The position numbers and the translations under genes were made by a program. Positions 10,067 to 19,428 of a stretch of DNA of 64,000 bases are shown here, one piece after another; the stretch's first letter is position 1; each line of letters starts with the position of its first letter. The stretch spans positions 591,123-655,122 of the forward strand of contig CANDNT010000002.1 of the NCBI GenBank assembly GCA_947387485.1. Reading direction: 5' to 3'. The notes below the pieces were generated by a model, which made no database searches, had not been told where the DNA came from, and saw only the letters and a list, made by a program, of their open reading frames with translations. The stretch comes from Aquimarina rhabdastrellae (lineage in GTDB: Bacteria > Bacteroidota > Bacteroidia > Flavobacteriales > Flavobacteriaceae).

Positions 10067-10656
10067 TCTATTTTCTTCTTTTGTAATACTAAGGTGGTCA
10101 TACATCGTAAATTTTCTACTACCGAAGTTTTTACAGGTTCAATTTTATTTAAATCGTATTGTTGAATTAATGCGATAATATCTTCTTCTGCAAATAATAA
10201 CCAAGTAGAACCATCTGGAGTGGTATAAATATCATCACCGATATGTTGATACTGTTTTAACCCGATAAGAGATGCTAGTCGTATAAAGAGTGTACCTCCG
10301 GGTTTAAGAACTCTTAGTAGCTCCGTAAACATTTGATGAAAATGTTCTCGATTTTTAGCAAAATGTAATACGGCATTACAAATGATATAATCAAAGTGTT
10401 CAGTTTTAAGCGGAATGTTAGCTAATTCGGCAGTTAGAAAGTTAGCTGCTTTGTTAGGAAAGTTTTGTTTACAAAGTTCAATTGCATCAGGGTTAATGTC
10501 GATTCCGTAGATATCGTATTGCTGTTTATAAAACCAATGTAAATTACGACCATGACCACAACCTGCATCTAGTATTTTATAAGAAGAATCAAATCTGTCT
10601 TTTAAAATTTGATCGAGTAAAAAGATGTCTGTGTGTCGTAAAGAATTTGGAATCAT
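10063..10656 (-). CDS. class I SAM-dependent methyltransferase
   Basis: 197 residues with the Rossmann-fold motif I LDAGCGHGR near residue 35, motif II ending GIDIN, and the motif IV region FDYIICNAVLHF typical of methyltransferase families 11/25. It uses S-adenosylmethionine; the acceptor is unknown. It is cytosolic, with no membrane segment. It lies downstream of mfd on the same strand with a 70-base gap, and no partner gene points to a pathway. Confidence 0.85.
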   Translation of the reverse strand: MIPNSLRHTDIFLLDQILKDRFDSSYKILDAGCGHGRNLHWFYKQQYDIYGIDINPDAIELCKQNFPNKAANFLTAELANIPLKTEHFDYIICNAVLHFAKNREHFHQMFTELLRVLKPGGTLFIRLASLIGLKQYQHIGDDIYTTPDGSTWLLFAEEDIIALIQQYDLNKIEPVKTSVVENLRCMTTLVLQKKKID

Positions 10657-10726
10657 TTTAATGTTGTTAAGAATAAACTCTTCTTATCTAATTTTAGGTG
10701 ACAACTAGATAAGAAGAGTATACTAT

Positions 10727-13700
10727 TTATTGTGAAACTGAAGCTCTATCAAGTAAAGCTGATAAAGGTTGTAATGCTTTAAGCGCTTTGTCTACCGTAA
10801 TAATATCATCAAAAGTTAATAATAAACGTAATCCATTACGAGTTTGCTTTTCTTTCATAGTACAAGTGCTTGAACTAGATTGAACAAAATGTAATACGGT
10901 AGTAAATACATCACTTTGATAAAAGTCAGATTGTTGATCGCTAATAAAATAACCAATCATACGCTCTTGTTTCATGATGATTTTTTCGATACCAATTGCT
11001 GTAGCGATCCACTTAATACGTACACTGTTGAGTAAATCAACGGCTTGTGTAGGTAACTCACCAAAACGATCGATTAAACGTTTCTCATAAGCCAATAATC
11101 CTGCTTCATCTTTGATCTCATTAAGCTCTGTATATAAATTTAAACGTTCTGCTATATTATTGATGTAATCATCTGGGAACAATAAAGAGAAATCGGTATC
11201 AATTTGAGTATCTTTTAGGTAAACTTTTTCTTTATCCTCATCTTTATAGAGTTCTTTAAATTCGTTTTCTTTTAATTCTTCTATAGCTTCGTTTAGGATT
11301 TTTTGATAGGTGTCAAAACCAATTTCGTTAATAAAACCACTTTGTTCTCCACCTAATAAATCTCCAGCACCACGGATTTCAAGATCTTTCATAGCGATAT
11401 TGAATCCACTCCCTAGTGTAGAGAATTGTTCTAGAGCAGATATACGTTTTCTAGCATCTTCGGTCATAGCCGTATATGGAGGTGTAATAAAATAACAAAA
11501 GGCTTTTTTATTACTACGCCCTACACGTCCACGCATTTGATGTAGGTCAGAAAGTCCAAAGTTGTTGGCACTATTAATAAAAATAGTATTGGCATTAGGA
11601 ACGTCAAGACCACTCTCAATAATAGTAGTAGAAACTAGTACATCAAATTCGTTATTCATAAACGAAAGCATTAATTCTTCTAGTTTTTTACCTTCCATTT
11701 GACCGTGACCAATAGCTATTTTAGCATCTGGAACTAATCGCTGTAACATTCCGGCTACTTCTTTAATATTTTCGATACGATTGTGGATAAAGAATACTTG
11801 TCCACCACGTTGAATCTCATAAGAAACGGCATCTCGAATAGCTTCTTCATTAAAACGAATGACATTAGTCTCGATAGGATAACGGTTAGGAGGCGGAGTT
11901 GTGATGGTAGATAAATCACGTGCAGCCATTAAACTGAACTGTAAAGTACGAGGAATAGGTGTAGCTGTAAGCGTAAGTGTATCTACATTTTCTTTGATTG
12001 TTTTTAATTTATCTTTTACCGATACCCCAAATTTTTGTTCTTCATCAATAATAAGTAATCCCAAATCTTTAAACTGAACGGATTTGTTGACCAATTGATG
12101 CGTACCTATGATGATATCCACTTTACCATCAGCAAGATCTGCAAGTGTTTCTTTTTTCTGTTTAGCTGTTTTAAAACGATTGAGATAATCTACCGTTACA
12201 GGAAAATCTTTGAGACGTTCTCTAAAGGTTTTTGCATGTTGAAAAGCAAGTACAGTGGTAGGTACCAAAATAGCAACTTGCTTACCATTATCGACGGCTT
12301 TAAATGCTGCTCTAATAGCAACTTCAGTCTTACCAAAACCTACATCACCACAAACTAAACGATCCATAGGACGTTCACTCTCCATATCTGCTTTTACCGC
12401 AGCAGTGGCAGTACTTTGATCGGGAGTATCTTCATAGATAAAAGAAGCTTCTAATTCGTGTTGTAGATAGCTATCAGGATTGTATTGAAATCCTTTTTGT
12501 AATCTACGTTTTGCATATAATTGTATAAGATTGAAGGCAATATGCTTAACACGTGCTTTGGTTTTTTGCTTTAATGTTTTCCAAGCTTTTGACCCTAATT
12601 TATAGAGTTGAGGTGTTTTACCATCTTTACCATTAAATTTTGAAATCTTATGGAGAGAATGTATGCTTAAGTATAGCACATCTCTTTCACCATAAATTAA
12701 TTTGATAGCTTCTTGCTTTTTGCCTTCTACATCTATTTTTTGTAATCCACCAAATTTACCAATACCGTGATCGATATGAGTTACATAATCACCAATTTCT
12801 AGATTAGTTAACTCTTTTAAGGTTATAGATTGCTTTTTTGCATATCCATTTTTAAGATGGAATTTATGATAGCGTTCAAAGATTTGATGATCGGTATAAC
12901 AAACCATTTTACTTTGATGATCAATAAAACCTTGATACATTGATAATACTATCGTTTTGTAATGTACTTCTTGATCAACATCATCAAAAATATCCTTAAA
13001 ACGTTTGGCTTGTTGTTCGCTTACACAAAAGATATAATTGGTATATCCGTTTTCGTGATTTTGATTTAAATTTTCTATTAATAAGTCAAACTGCTTATTA
13101 AATGAAGGTTGTGGGGTTGTTTCGAATTTAAAAGCATGATCAGCTTTTAATAAAGGTTGTGAGTTTAATTCGACTAAATCAAAATCCAGTAATTCTTTTC
13201 GTATTAAAGCTGCATTACAAAATAATTCGGTAGGAGTACTGTGTTTTATTTCGCCAGAAAGTTTATCAAAAGTAATCTCAGCTTTTTCAAAGTTTTTATC
13301 AATGCGATTAGATAATGTCTCAAGATCTTTGCAGAAAATAACAGTTTTACTAGCAATGTATTTTAAGAAACTTTCCCTAGTTTCTTGCATTGCCTTGTTT
13401 TCTACATTGGGAATTATCGTAATGTTTTTAATTTGATTCGTGGATAATTGACTCTCCACATCAAATGCTCTAATACTATCTACCTCGTCTCCAAAAAACT
13501 CAATACGATAAGGTTCATCATTACTAAAAGAAAATACGTCAACAATACCTCCTCGAACAGAAAACTCACCAGGTTCGGTTACAAAATCAACACGTTTAAA
13601 TTGATATTCAAATAAAACTTCGTTTACAAAATCAATAGAAATAGTATCATTTACATTGACCTTGAGGGTGTTTTTTTCTAATTCTTTTCGAGTAACAACT

Positions 13701-14107
13701 TTTTCAAATAAAGCATCTGGATAGGTGATGATTATCGCTGGTTTCTTTTTTGAATTAATGCGGTTAAGTACTTCTGCTCTTAATAGTACATTAGCATTAT
13801 CGGTTTCTTCTATTTGATAAGGGCGGCGATAGCTACCAGGATAGAAGAGTACGCGGTCTTTGTCAATAAGTTGTTCTAAGTCATTAAGATAGTAGGCAGC
13901 TTCTTCTTTGTCATTAAGGATAACTACAAATGGTTTATTTGCAGTTTCAAATGTATTGGCAATGGCAAAAGATAGAGAAGACCCTATAAGATCTTTAATG
14001 TGGATGATGTTTTTGTTTGATGAATCGAAAGGTTGGGATATAAGTTTCCCTAGTTTCTGCAATTGCAGAGACTGAGAAAAAGCTTTCGAGATAGTTGCTT
14101 TACTCAC
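10727..14107 (-). CDS. mfd: transcription-repair coupling factor Mfd
   Basis: Mfd releases RNA polymerase stalled at DNA damage and recruits UvrA. The 1126 residues contain, in order, the UvrB-like N-terminal part (FVTEPGEFSVRGGIVDVF), the RNA-polymerase-interaction CarD-like domain (LEIGDYVTHIDHGIGKFGG), the helicase domain with Walker A GDVGFGKTE and the DEEQ box (LLIIDEEQKFGV), the second RecA lobe with HQMRGRVGRS, and the C-terminal TRCF domain. The start codon is GTG (14105-14107) and no ATG near it gives a better N-terminus. Confidence 0.98.
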   Translation of the reverse strand: MSKATISKAFSQSLQLQKLGKLISQPFDSSNKNIIHIKDLIGSSLSFAIANTFETANKPFVVILNDKEEAAYYLNDLEQLIDKDRVLFYPGSYRRPYQIEETDNANVLLRAEVLNRINSKKKPAIIITYPDALFEKVVTRKELEKNTLKVNVNDTISIDFVNEVLFEYQFKRVDFVTEPGEFSVRGGIVDVFSFSNDEPYRIEFFGDEVDSIRAFDVESQLSTNQIKNITIIPNVENKAMQETRESFLKYIASKTVIFCKDLETLSNRIDKNFEKAEITFDKLSGEIKHSTPTELFCNAALIRKELLDFDLVELNSQPLLKADHAFKFETTPQPSFNKQFDLLIENLNQNHENGYTNYIFCVSEQQAKRFKDIFDDVDQEVHYKTIVLSMYQGFIDHQSKMVCYTDHQIFERYHKFHLKNGYAKKQSITLKELTNLEIGDYVTHIDHGIGKFGGLQKIDVEGKKQEAIKLIYGERDVLYLSIHSLHKISKFNGKDGKTPQLYKLGSKAWKTLKQKTKARVKHIAFNLIQLYAKRRLQKGFQYNPDSYLQHELEASFIYEDTPDQSTATAAVKADMESERPMDRLVCGDVGFGKTEVAIRAAFKAVDNGKQVAILVPTTVLAFQHAKTFRERLKDFPVTVDYLNRFKTAKQKKETLADLADGKVDIIIGTHQLVNKSVQFKDLGLLIIDEEQKFGVSVKDKLKTIKENVDTLTLTATPIPRTLQFSLMAARDLSTITTPPPNRYPIETNVIRFNEEAIRDAVSYEIQRGGQVFFIHNRIENIKEVAGMLQRLVPDAKIAIGHGQMEGKKLEELMLSFMNNEFDVLVSTTIIESGLDVPNANTIFINSANNFGLSDLHQMRGRVGRSNKKAFCYFITPPYTAMTEDARKRISALEQFSTLGSGFNIAMKDLEIRGAGDLLGGEQSGFINEIGFDTYQKILNEAIEELKENEFKELYKDEDKEKVYLKDTQIDTDFSLLFPDDYINNIAERLNLYTELNEIKDEAGLLAYEKRLIDRFGELPTQAVDLLNSVRIKWIATAIGIEKIIMKQERMIGYFISDQQSDFYQSDVFTTVLHFVQSSSSTCTMKEKQTRNGLRLLLTFDDIITVDKALKALQPLSALLDRASVSQ

Positions 14108-14133
14108 TAGGCTAGATTTTTAAAAAAGGAATG

Positions 14134-14141
14134 CAAAGATA
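14134..14141 (-). promoter_or_regulatory. -7 box of mfd
   Basis: TATCTTTG on the minus strand, 26 bases before the GTG start, matches TAnnTTTG. The -33 element is not clear. Confidence 0.4.
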
Positions 14142-14175
14142 CTCTATTCTATAGAATTATAATAAAATCAAAAAG

Positions 14176-15318
14176 TTAAAAGCATCGTAATAAATGATCA
14201 AAATCTTCTGGAGTGTTATAAACATTACAAGAGATACGAATAGCATCACCTCTATAAGAAACGTAAATTTGCTCATCTAGAAAACGTTCTTTTAGCGCAT
14301 CTATATTAACCGTATTAGGCAAATACACTCCAAACAAATGATGAGCACGATAATTATCATCTTCGATAAAACATCCTTTTGCTCGTAATGTTTGTACAGC
14401 TTCACTAGAAATGTTTTTGCAGTATTCCTGAATTTGAACAGGTTGCCATGCTATAAGTTGCTCAAGTGCTTTAATAAACATAGGTGTTAAAACAAAATTA
14501 CTTGATTCTCCTACCGAGTAACGTCCAGCCTTTTCTTGATAATGCTCTTGATACTGCGTGAGTTTTGAGAAGTTTTCACTCTCTAATCTATTCATCCAAT
14601 TGTGTTCTATAGGAGTTCCTTCATTAAATCGATCACTATAATAGGCCATACCGATAGAATAAGGACCTAATAACCATTTATATCCACCACAAATGAGTGC
14701 ATCGGGTTGTATTTCTGTAGCAGAGAAAGGGAGTGCACCTACACTTTGTGTACCATCAATGATTAATGCTGCTTGATATTGATTGGTTTTTTTTCGTATT
14801 GTTTTTAAATCAAACAAAGTACCATCTGCCCAATGAATATGTGGCATAGCTACAACTGCTGTTTTTTGCGTAATGGAATTTAAAATAGCCTCATTCCACA
14901 ATTTTCCTCGAGAAGTAAAAGTATCTGGAGGCGAGATGGTTTTTATGATAGCACCATGTTGTTTTGCAACTTCTTTCCAATGATATACATTACTAGGGAA
15001 CTGTTGATCTACAACTAAGATCTCGTCACCAGCTTGAAGCGGAATGTTTTTTGCGGCATTGGCAATGCCATAAGAAACAGAAGGAATGATTGCGGTGTTT
15101 TTATAATCTGAAGCTTTTATAAGAGTAGCAAAACGTTGTTTTAATAGGGTACGTTCTGTAAAAAAATCTTCGGGTGAGATGGTAAACGGAAAGCATTTTC
15201 GTTGTACACTTTGAATACCAATTTCTGTACAATCTTTTAATTGAGGGGCCATATAAGCACCGTTTAGATAAGTTACATTATCGGGGAGATCAAAAAGGTG
15301 TTTTTGGTTATTAAGCAT
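14176..15318 (-). CDS. class V aminotransferase-fold PLP enzyme
   Basis: 380 residues of the aminotransferase class V/cysteine desulfurase superfamily. The PLP-binding Lys214 is in GGYKWLLGPYS and the cofactor-contacting Asp188 in LIIDGTQSVGA. There is no conserved active-site Cys loop of IscS type, so sulfur transfer is unlikely. The reaction (transamination, lyase or other) cannot be assigned. It is cytosolic. It lies upstream of mfd, same strand, 68 bases apart, with no functional link apparent. Confidence 0.85.
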   Translation of the reverse strand: MLNNQKHLFDLPDNVTYLNGAYMAPQLKDCTEIGIQSVQRKCFPFTISPEDFFTERTLLKQRFATLIKASDYKNTAIIPSVSYGIANAAKNIPLQAGDEILVVDQQFPSNVYHWKEVAKQHGAIIKTISPPDTFTSRGKLWNEAILNSITQKTAVVAMPHIHWADGTLFDLKTIRKKTNQYQAALIIDGTQSVGALPFSATEIQPDALICGGYKWLLGPYSIGMAYYSDRFNEGTPIEHNWMNRLESENFSKLTQYQEHYQEKAGRYSVGESSNFVLTPMFIKALEQLIAWQPVQIQEYCKNISSEAVQTLRAKGCFIEDDNYRAHHLFGVYLPNTVNIDALKERFLDEQIYVSYRGDAIRISCNVYNTPEDFDHLLRCF

Positions 15319-15481
15319 AAGTTTTTTGTTTGCTTAAAATTAGGGTAATCTTATGTAGATAAGCAAACTAAGAGATGTTAAAGAACCTATAAAAGATGTG
15401 GTAATTAGATCATTTTGGAGTGAAATACGCTAAAAAATGAAAATGAAATGAGTTTAGATTTTAAAAGGAACGTAGATTGAT

Positions 15482-15489
15482 TATATTTG
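15482..15489 (+). promoter_or_regulatory. -7 box of the TerB-like gene
   Basis: TATATTTG fits TAnnTTTG, 24 bases before the ATG at 15514. A T-rich stretch (15459-15462) lies 19 bases upstream but lacks the G of TTTG. Confidence 0.45.
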
Positions 15490-15513
15490 CAACTCTAAAA
15501 TTAAGATTAAGAT

Positions 15514-15939
15514 ATGTCTTTTAACGATTTATTTGAAAGTGGTAAACACAGACGTCACGTAGGGCACTTTGCTGCTATTGTTACGTTAGCGACTAGTAAT
15601 GGTACAATTAGTGAAAGCGAGCAAGCGTTGATAGATCGTTTTGCACGTAAATTAGATATTAACGAAGCAGAATATAAAGAAATACTAGAGAATCCTACTG
15701 GATATCCAATCAATCCACCAAACTCTAGAGGAAAACGTCTAGAGCGTATTTATGATTTATTTAAAATCATTTATGCAGATCACAAAATGGATGAGCAAGA
15801 ATGTATGTTGATTAATCGCTACGCCATAGGATTAGGATTTGACGAAGAAGATGCTGGGAAAATCATCAAGCGTTCTGAAAAGATATTTGGAGGTCAAATT
15901 CCTTATGAGGATTATATATATCTTTTAGAAAAAGAGTAA
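15514..15939 (+). CDS. TerB-like domain protein
   Basis: 141 residues, all helical, matching the TerB/DjlA-N domain: AIVTLATSNGTISESEQALIDRF and a second half-repeat IYADHKMDEQECMLINRYA, each with acidic residues placed as in TerB metal-binding helices. The family name comes from tellurite loci, but there are no other ter genes here, so a tellurite role is not supported. It converges on the GTPase/kinase cluster and shares a terminator with it. A cytosolic adaptor or metal-binding role is possible. Confidence 0.8.
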   Translation: MSFNDLFESGKHRRHVGHFAAIVTLATSNGTISESEQALIDRFARKLDINEAEYKEILENPTGYPINPPNSRGKRLERIYDLFKIIYADHKMDEQECMLINRYAIGLGFDEEDAGKIIKRSEKIFGGQIPYEDYIYLLEKE

Positions 15940-15965
15940 TAAATACGCATAGTATTTTAGATATC

Positions 15966-16000
15966 AAAAAAAGACTGCTTTATTGAGCAGTCTTTTTTTG
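15966..16000. terminator. bidirectional terminator inside the kinase gene end
   Basis: AAAAAAAGACTGCT-TTAT-TGAGCAGTCTTTTTTT forms a strong stem (AGACTGCT with AGCAGTCT) with T-tracts on both strands. It serves the TerB-like gene and the kinase cluster. The last codons of the histidine kinase gene (stop at 15980-15982) form part of the hairpin. Confidence 0.85.
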
Positions 16001-17521
16001 TAAATGTTTAGCGATTTTATTTAAAAGATCATCTTGTTCAAAAGGTTTTCCTATAAAATCATCCATGCCAGCTTTTAAGCATTTATCTCTTTCTGCTTCT
16101 GTCGCTTTTGCAGTAAAACCTATAATAGGTACATCGGCTATTTCTTTGTCACCATAGTGATTTCTTATAATATGAGTAGTTTTATAGCCATCCATCACGG
16201 TCATTTTTATATCCATTAAAATGACATCATAAAAGCGTTTCTCTACATATTTGATAGCCTGCTCACCATTCATAGCTACATCTACATAAAAACTACCGTG
16301 ATTAATCAATATTTTCATGACTAAATATTGATTAACCTCTTCATCATCAACTAATAATACCTTGAACTTTTGATCACTAGTAGGAAGTTTAAATTTCTTT
16401 TTCTTCTTAGGTTTAGGAGTAGCAGTTTTTAAAATATCAAATTGAAAAGGAAGATTAATACTAAATGTAGTACCTTCATTAACAATACTAGTGACTTTTA
16501 TATCACCTTGTAAAGCCTCTACTAAGCTTTTTACAATGGCAAGCCCTAGTCCAGTTCCGCTTCTTCGTTGGTCGTTTTGTAAACGAGTAAAACGTTCAAA
16601 AACTTTAGGAATACTTTTCTCTGGTATACCTACACCAGTATCACTTATTTTAAAGTTAATACTTAGTTTATTGGTGCGTTGATAGTTCTTTGCAATGGTA
16701 AAACTCACCTTACCTTCATCTGTAAATTTGAAGGCATTATTAAGTATGTTGTTTAAAATTTGATGTAATCTAGTTTTATCGCTTATTAAAGATTCTTGAA
16801 TATTAGGATCAACATACATCTCGAATTCAATACCTTTTTTCTCTGCAATTTTGGTATAAGTTTCTTTAAAACCTTTAATTAAATCATGAAACTTAAATCG
16901 TTCGTGAATAATATTAAGTTGCCCAGCTTCGATCTTTGAGATATCAACCATATCTTCAATAAGTGCGCCTAGATGTTTGCTTTCGCGCTTGATGATACGA
17001 ACGAGCTCTTCTTGTTCAAAGGAGAGTTTTGTTTTTTCAAGAACTTCGATAAACCCCATGATTCCGGTAAGCGGAGTTCTAATTTCGTGATTGATATTAG
17101 CAATGAAGTTATTTTTAAAATTTTCCTTCTCTACTAGATATTCATTTTTGAGTTCTAACTCTCTTGATTTAAGTATAGACTCATTCTTTTGTTGAGCAAT
17201 TTGATTTAACTCATTATATTTTTGAGTATAGTCAAAAAGCATTATGATAATTTCACTAAGATCCAACTTGATAGTAACATCACATATGCGTTCTAAGTTG
17301 TTTTCTTCAAGGTGAATACATGGGAAACTATATTCTGTTATCGTATTTTCATCGTCTAATAAGAACCCCCTTAAAATCTCAAAGAAAGGATGAGCATCAT
17401 AAATAGAACTTCCTTTTTTCCATGAGAAAAGGTTATTATCTGTAGTGGTTATGATTCCGTCATGAGATAAAGTGATAAGTTGAATTCTTTGATTAAAATG
17501 TAATTTCCCGTCTATACTCAT
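15980..17521 (-). CDS. soluble hybrid histidine kinase
   Basis: 513 residues: an N-terminal PAS-like region (1-100), a short coiled coil (about 100-130), the HisKA domain with phosphoacceptor His145 in NINHEIRTP, the ATPase domain (N box about 258-266, DTGVGIP 294-300, GTGLGLA 322-328) and a C-terminal receiver domain with phospho-Asp437 (VILMDIKM) and the Lys of GFTAK. There is no signal peptide or membrane segment, so the input must be cytosolic. It follows the GTPase gene after 8 bases and is the last gene of the cluster, suggesting that its sensor is linked to the GTPase module. No DNA-binding output is present. A downstream phosphotransfer protein is not seen nearby. Confidence 0.92.
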   Translation of the reverse strand: MSIDGKLHFNQRIQLITLSHDGIITTTDNNLFSWKKGSSIYDAHPFFEILRGFLLDDENTITEYSFPCIHLEENNLERICDVTIKLDLSEIIIMLFDYTQKYNELNQIAQQKNESILKSRELELKNEYLVEKENFKNNFIANINHEIRTPLTGIMGFIEVLEKTKLSFEQEELVRIIKRESKHLGALIEDMVDISKIEAGQLNIIHERFKFHDLIKGFKETYTKIAEKKGIEFEMYVDPNIQESLISDKTRLHQILNNILNNAFKFTDEGKVSFTIAKNYQRTNKLSINFKISDTGVGIPEKSIPKVFERFTRLQNDQRRSGTGLGLAIVKSLVEALQGDIKVTSIVNEGTTFSINLPFQFDILKTATPKPKKKKKFKLPTSDQKFKVLLVDDEEVNQYLVMKILINHGSFYVDVAMNGEQAIKYVEKRFYDVILMDIKMTVMDGYKTTHIIRNHYGDKEIADVPIIGFTAKATEAERDKCLKAGMDDFIGKPFEQDDLLNKIAKHLQKKTAQ

Positions 17522-17528
17522 GATATTC

Positions 17529-18020
17529 TTATTTTGTAAGTTCTTCGGCTAATTCTATAAAAAAATCAGAGACATTCTTATTGGTTTTAGCACTAGTTAA
17601 ACAGTCGTATGGGGTAGCATTTTCTTTAAGCTGCTTTTTAATCTCTTTTTCGTTAACCTTATCAAGCTTATTTCCTATAATGCGTATAATAACATTAGGG
17701 TAATTTGATTTTAGATATGCGATATCGTCATTTAAATTCTCATAAGTATCTGATCGAGTAAGATCAAATACATAAACAAAAGCATGAGACCCTAATAAAT
17801 AAGATTTACGAGTGTTTTCTATTTCTTGATGACCCTCTGTATCCCAGATTACCATAGAAAGTTCTATTCCACTAGGTAATGTAATAACTTTCTTTTTGAT
17901 TTGAACTCCTAGAGTCACTTTGTAATCTTCAGAAAAGGCATCGTCTATAAATCTTCTGAAAAGAGAAGTTTTTCCTACTCCAAAATGTCCTAAAAGCACT
18001 ACTTTTTTAGACAATTTCAT
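17529..18020 (-). CDS. Ras/Rab-like small GTPase (Rup type)
   Basis: 163 residues forming a single Ras-like G domain: P-loop GHFGVGKTS (11-19), a switch I Thr in KVTLGV, G3 WDTEGH (59-64), G4 NKLD (117-120) and G5 TSAK (142-145). Prokaryotic Ras-like proteins are grouped as MglA and several Rup families; this lacks the MglA-specific features and has no C-terminal Cys for lipidation. The residue at the position of Ras Gln61 is His64, followed by Gln65. The ATG at 18020 is preferred to a TTG at 18026. It overlaps the preceding gene by 14 bases, which implies translational coupling. It is probably a cytosolic switch working with the two upstream proteins and the downstream kinase. Confidence 0.93.
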   Translation of the reverse strand: MKLSKKVVLLGHFGVGKTSLFRRFIDDAFSEDYKVTLGVQIKKKVITLPSGIELSMVIWDTEGHQEIENTRKSYLLGSHAFVYVFDLTRSDTYENLNDDIAYLKSNYPNVIIRIIGNKLDKVNEKEIKKQLKENATPYDCLTSAKTNKNVSDFFIELAEELTK

Positions 18021-18831
18021 CGGCAAAATGTTTTTTTAATTTTTGTGTAAATAATTGATTGTTTTCTAAATCTCTTCTAGAAATATGGTTTTTGGCAAAA
18101 TCCAATATCTGATCTTCAAGTACTTCTTTAAACATTATACTATATGCACCAGAAATAACTGCAGCGATATAATAAGAATAGAAGTTTTGAATATGAATTT
18201 TATATAATTCATAATCTATAGCTTCAAGATTTTGTTCACCTCCTTCAAAAGCATCTTCAACAAAACTCTTTATTGCAGTAAGCATTCCTGCTACCATATC
18301 TTTATCAATGGTATCATTTCCTACAGGACTATAATCTGCAATTAAAATTCCAGAATTCTTTTCAATAACGAAAAGTTGAATCAATCTTGGTTTTGCATAA
18401 TCTGCAATAGCAAGATCACCAACACTTACACCTTGTGCTCTAGCTTTGGCTTTTTTAAACCAATTTTTAAATGAAAAAGCATTTTTGGTTTTTTGAGTAA
18501 TATTTTCGCTTAAGATTTTAATTTCATGAGCGATATATTTTTTAATCATTTTCCCGATAATAGGAAACAATGCTTCTACTACAGCATCTTGAGAATTTTT
18601 AATCTCTTCTTTTAGTGTTTTGGTAATTGTAGGTCCTAGAGTAGAAGGGATTTCTTTAACAAAATCATCAAGGCGATCATCAATAATAGGATCTATTTTT
18701 TGAGAAAGCTTTTCTTGATGATGTAATACTTGATAGATTGTATTCACTCTTTTTGCCATAGAATCAACAAACTCTTTCTCTTCTGTGAGCAGAAGAGTTT
18801 TTAGCAATGCTAGTTTGTCTTTTTCTTCCAT
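18007..18831 (-). CDS. soluble homologue of OmpA-associated cytosolic domain, roadblock/longin-like
   Basis: 274 residues. Residues 1-75 are helical and charged; then come EALFPIIGKMIKKYI (about 92-106), an amphipathic region with FKNWFKKAKARAQG, and a mixed alpha/beta domain with QLFVIEKNSGILIAD, MVAGMLTAIKSFVEDAF and a YKIHIQNFYSYYIAAVISG strand pair. From memory of the family, the same order is found before the C-terminal OmpA domain in large cyanobacterial and proteobacterial OmpA-like proteins; here the OmpA domain and membrane segments are absent. The alpha/beta part looks like a roadblock/longin fold, the kind that regulates small GTPases. It overlaps the GTPase gene by 14 bases. The role as GTPase partner is inference. 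Confidence 0.75.
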   Translation of the reverse strand: MEEKDKLALLKTLLLTEEKEFVDSMAKRVNTIYQVLHHQEKLSQKIDPIIDDRLDDFVKEIPSTLGPTITKTLKEEIKNSQDAVVEALFPIIGKMIKKYIAHEIKILSENITQKTKNAFSFKNWFKKAKARAQGVSVGDLAIADYAKPRLIQLFVIEKNSGILIADYSPVGNDTIDKDMVAGMLTAIKSFVEDAFEGGEQNLEAIDYELYKIHIQNFYSYYIAAVISGAYSIMFKEVLEDQILDFAKNHISRRDLENNQLFTQKLKKHFADEIV

Positions 18832-18853
18832 AACTTGGGGGTGAGTACTAGAA

Positions 18854-19237
18854 TTATTGATTTATTTTTTCACCCATAGCAATAAGTAAATCACCAAGCA
18901 TTTTGCGATTTACTTTTTTGTCTTCAAGATCGTCTATTTTGTCATTTAAAGAATCCTCTAATTCGGTGATACGGATATTGATATCTGTATTAAGATTATC
19001 AATAGTTTGTAGTAATTCTTTTCTAGTATCTTCTATAAAATTTTCAAGATCTTGTTTTTTGTCTTCAAGATCTTTTTTTATGGCATCAAACTCAGAGTTA
19101 TACTCGGCAATATTTTCTCCAAAAATAAGATTCTTAATCGCTTCAATTTTTGAAGAAGCTTCCGCATTACCAGTATTAGGTGCTTGATTCTCCACCACTG
19201 AAACTTGTTCAGCTTTATCTTTTTGATGTTTTGCCAT
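18854..19237 (-). CDS. coiled-coil protein of the GTPase cluster
   Basis: 127 residues. After a polar N-terminus (about 30 residues with Gln, Asn and Ala), residues 35-115 form a continuous heptad pattern with repeated DLEDKK, LDN and LEDSL units, ending in a short helix MLGDLLIAMGEKI. It is acidic and has no signal peptide or membrane segment. It is the first gene of the four-gene unit, 22 bases before the next one. It may be a scaffold or oligomerisation partner. No named family is recognised. Confidence 0.75.
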   Translation of the reverse strand: MAKHQKDKAEQVSVVENQAPNTGNAEASSKIEAIKNLIFGENIAEYNSEFDAIKKDLEDKKQDLENFIEDTRKELLQTIDNLNTDINIRITELEDSLNDKIDDLEDKKVNRKMLGDLLIAMGEKINQ

Positions 19238-19428
19238 ATTAGTGTCAAGTTAGTAGTTAAACTATGTAAAAATAACCATAAATACGATAAATCCAATGGT
19301 TAATAGGGATTTATGCACTTGATCAGCTTATAAACCTTAGGATATAAGTGTAGTGTTATTTGTAAATAATTATAAAATAGACGGATAGCATAAATTATAT
19401 CTATAAACAGTTTTGTGAAGAAAACAGC

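Noticed and set aside
15514..15939. Tellurite resistance locus
   Set aside because: Only a TerB-like domain is present; none of the other ter genes is nearby, so the resistance label would mislead.
18903..19187. Ser-rich open frame on the plus strand opposite the coiled-coil gene
   Set aside because: It is the antisense image of repeated Glu/Asp/Leu/Lys codons; its composition is that of a shadow frame and it has no neighbours in phase.
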